NCBI GenBank assembly: GCA_003151895.1
Contig: PLYX01000022.1
Coordinates: 1-14,370 of the forward strand
Direction of reading: 5' to 3'
From: Solirubrobacterales bacterium
Lineage (GTDB): Bacteria; Actinomycetota; Thermoleophilia; Solirubrobacterales; Solirubrobacteraceae
DNA: 14,370 bases
This document shows positions 13,009 to 14,370 of the stretch, one piece after another. The translations under genes were made by a program, and so were the position numbers. Each line of letters begins with the position of its first letter. Position 1 is the stretch's first letter. Below the pieces are notes generated by a model. That model made no database searches. It had not been told where the DNA came from and saw nothing but the letters and a program-made list of their open reading frames with translations.

Positions 13009-13014
13009 CAGACT
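13009..13014 (+). promoter_or_regulatory. Candidate -10 hexamer (CAGACT) of rarA
   Basis: CAGACT lies 7 nt before the rarA ATG, in a 61-bp spacer, and shares five of six bases with the tatA box. The spacer also holds a perfect 5-bp hairpin, ACGCT-GAG-AGCGT (12970-12982), which could be a weak terminator of the lipoprotein gene. No ribosome site precedes the ATG. Confidence 0.4.
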
Positions 13015-13021
13015 GTGAGCG

Positions 13022-14293
13022 ATGGACTCGCTGTTTGATCCCGCGGAGACGGAGACCGGCACGCATGATTCCTCGGAGGCGGCGCCGCTTGCCGCGCGGG
13101 TGCGACCGTCCACGCTCGACGAGTTCGTCGGGCAGGAGCACCTGTTGAGTCCCGGCTCGGCGCTTCGCACGGCGATCGAGCAGGGCAGGCCCCATTCGAT
13201 GATCCTCCACGGTCCTCCCGGCAGCGGCAAGACGACGCTCGCACGGATCATCGCGTCCAGCGCGAGCGCGGCGTTTGAGGAGTTGAGCGCCGTGGAGGCG
13301 GGCCGCGCGGAGGTACGGGCGGTGCTCGCACGGGCACGCGAGCGGCGGCGGGGCGAGCGCGACACGATCTTCTTTCTCGACGAGATCCACCGCTTCAACA
13401 AGGGCCAGCAGGACGCGCTGCTGCCCGCCGTGGAGGAAGGACTCGTGACGCTGATCGGGGCGACGACCGAGAACCCGTACTTCGAGCTGAACTCGGCGCT
13501 CCTCTCGCGGATGCAGGTCTACGAGCTAGAGGCGCTCACCGGGGAGGAGCTACGAGAGATCGTTCGGAGCGGGGCGGTCGAGCTCGGTGCCGAGCTCGCG
13601 CCGGAGGTCGAGGAGCTGATCGGCTCCCGCGCGGGTGGCGATGCCCGCAGCGCGCTCGGCATCCTCGAGCTCGCTGCCGCGACGGCCGGCAGCGAGCCCC
13701 TCGCCGTCGTCCACGTCGAGGACGCTGCCCGCAAGCGGCCTCTCCTCTACGACAAGGGAGGCGATGCCCACTACGACACGATCTCGGCCTGGATCAAATC
13801 GACGCGCGCGAGCGACGTGCAGGCGTCGGTGTACTACCTGGCTGTGATGCTCGAGGGCGGCGAGGACGCCCGGTTCATCGCACGGCGGATGATCGTGCTC
13901 GCCTCCGAAGACATCGGGAACGCCGACCCCCAAGCGCTGCTCGTCGCGGTCGCGGCGGCGCAGGCGGTCGAGCACGTCGGCCTGCCGGAGGCGCGGCTCA
14001 ACCTGGCCCAGGCGGCCGTGTACCTCGCTCGCGCACCGAAGTCGAACGCCTCCTACCGTGCGCTCGGCGCCGCAACCGCCGATGTCCGCGAGCACGGTCA
14101 CCTCCACCCACCCAACGCGCTCCGTTCGGCCTCCTATCCCGGAGCCGCCAAGCTCGGCCGCGGCAAAGGCTACGTCTACCCGCATGACAACCCCGCCGGG
14201 TTCGAGCTCGACTGCCTCCCCGACGAGTTGAAGGGCCGGGTCTACTACACGCCCTCCGGCAACGGCGAGGAGTCAGAGGATCCGGGCGCCTAA
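13022..14293 (+). CDS. rarA: Replication-associated recombination protein A (RarA/MgsA) AAA+ ATPase
   Basis: This 423-residue protein has the RarA plan. The Walker A motif is HGPPGSGKTT (63-72), Walker B is TIFFLDEIHRFNK (115-127), sensor 1 is ATTENP (147-152), and the arginine-finger segment is LNSALLSR (156-163). The C-terminal tetramerisation region is recognisable from KSTRASDVQASVYYLAVMLEGGEDARFIARR and ASEDIGNADP to the PNALR end motif. RarA acts at stalled forks and on single-strand gaps with SSB and clamp-loader components. The N-terminus MDSLFDPAE contains an LF pair that might contact the sliding clamp, though this is weak. Its last 21 bp overlap, in antisense, the end of the arginase-like gene. 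Confidence 0.96.
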   Translation: MDSLFDPAETETGTHDSSEAAPLAARVRPSTLDEFVGQEHLLSPGSALRTAIEQGRPHSMILHGPPGSGKTTLARIIASSASAAFEELSAVEAGRAEVRAVLARARERRRGERDTIFFLDEIHRFNKGQQDALLPAVEEGLVTLIGATTENPYFELNSALLSRMQVYELEALTGEELREIVRSGAVELGAELAPEVEELIGSRAGGDARSALGILELAAATAGSEPLAVVHVEDAARKRPLLYDKGGDAHYDTISAWIKSTRASDVQASVYYLAVMLEGGEDARFIARRMIVLASEDIGNADPQALLVAVAAAQAVEHVGLPEARLNLAQAAVYLARAPKSNASYRALGAATADVREHGHLHPPNALRSASYPGAAKLGRGKGYVYPHDNPAGFELDCLPDELKGRVYYTPSGNGEESEDPGA

Positions 14294-14370
14294 CGCACTG
14301 GCGGCGAGCTCGACGGCGAGCGCGGCCGTCTCGTTCGCCACGTCCAGGATCGGGTTCACCTCGACGAGCT
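14273..14370 (-). CDS. Arginase-family protein, C-terminal end only
   Basis: Read on the minus strand from the window edge, 31 residues end in TGA at 14273-14275. The segment LVEVNPILDVANETAALAVE and its ending LGARIL match the conserved C-terminus of bacterial arginases, where VEVNPxLD follows the last catalytic strand. Arginase converts arginine to ornithine and urea with a dinuclear manganese centre; none of the metal ligands is within the visible part, so activity cannot be judged. Agmatinase or formiminoglutamase relatives are less likely given the NPxLD wording. The end overlaps rarA by 21 bp, tail to tail. Confidence 0.8.
   Translation of the reverse strand, partial: LVEVNPILDVANETAALAVELAASALGARIL

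Noticed and set aside
1..14370. Defence island, phage, transposon or biosynthetic cluster
   Set aside because: No nuclease/helicase defence set, integrase, transposase, terminal inverted repeats or NRPS/PKS domains are seen. PolX and RarA are ordinary repair genes and not adjacent to each other.

Overview
The window is compact, GC-rich bacterial chromosome with short intergenic gaps and frequent GTG starts. Gene content and several lineage-flavoured hypothetical proteins suggest an actinobacterium, probably Thermoleophilia/Solirubrobacterales. That placement is inferred from sequence character, not from a search. No rRNA, tRNA, transposase, phage gene or CRISPR array is visible, and no gap between genes exceeds about 105 bases.

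Layout. 1-1349 (minus): a polyprenol-phosphate-mannose-synthase-like GT2 enzyme followed by a SpoIIM-like membrane protein cut by the window edge. 1418-5805: three exported proteins that look carbohydrate-active: a 616-residue protein of unknown family (plus), a 326-residue clan GH-A-like hydrolase (minus) and a 458-residue GH79-like hydrolase (plus). Two GC-rich hairpins lie between the first two, which converge. 5801-5922: three perfect or near-perfect 35-bp tandem units plus a partial fourth, joining the GH79-like stop codon to the polX start codon; each full unit encodes a 9-codon mini-ORF. 5916-7697: PHP-domain DNA polymerase X. 7674-10107 (minus): otsB, then a small membrane protein, then a GT4 glycosyltransferase whose end overlaps the end of polX. 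10156-10970 (plus): two half-length TauE/SafE proteins with an ATGA overlap. Then tatA (plus), a dienelactone-hydrolase-family protein (minus), a lipoprotein with a Cache-like ectodomain (plus), rarA (plus), and the last codons of an arginase-like gene (minus) that overlap the end of rarA.

Themes. The left part concerns envelope and extracellular carbohydrate: a lipid-linked mannose donor, three exported enzymes, and later a sugar-phosphate phosphatase with a glycosyltransferase. The right part is housekeeping: DNA repair (PolX, RarA), anion export, Tat secretion. No known defence or secondary-metabolite system is present.

The most unusual signals are the 35-bp start/stop ladder before polX and a recurrent TAnnnT/CAnnnT hexamer 6-9 nt before the start codons of seven genes, mostly without a good Shine-Dalgarno. 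The second pattern is what leaderless transcription would look like.
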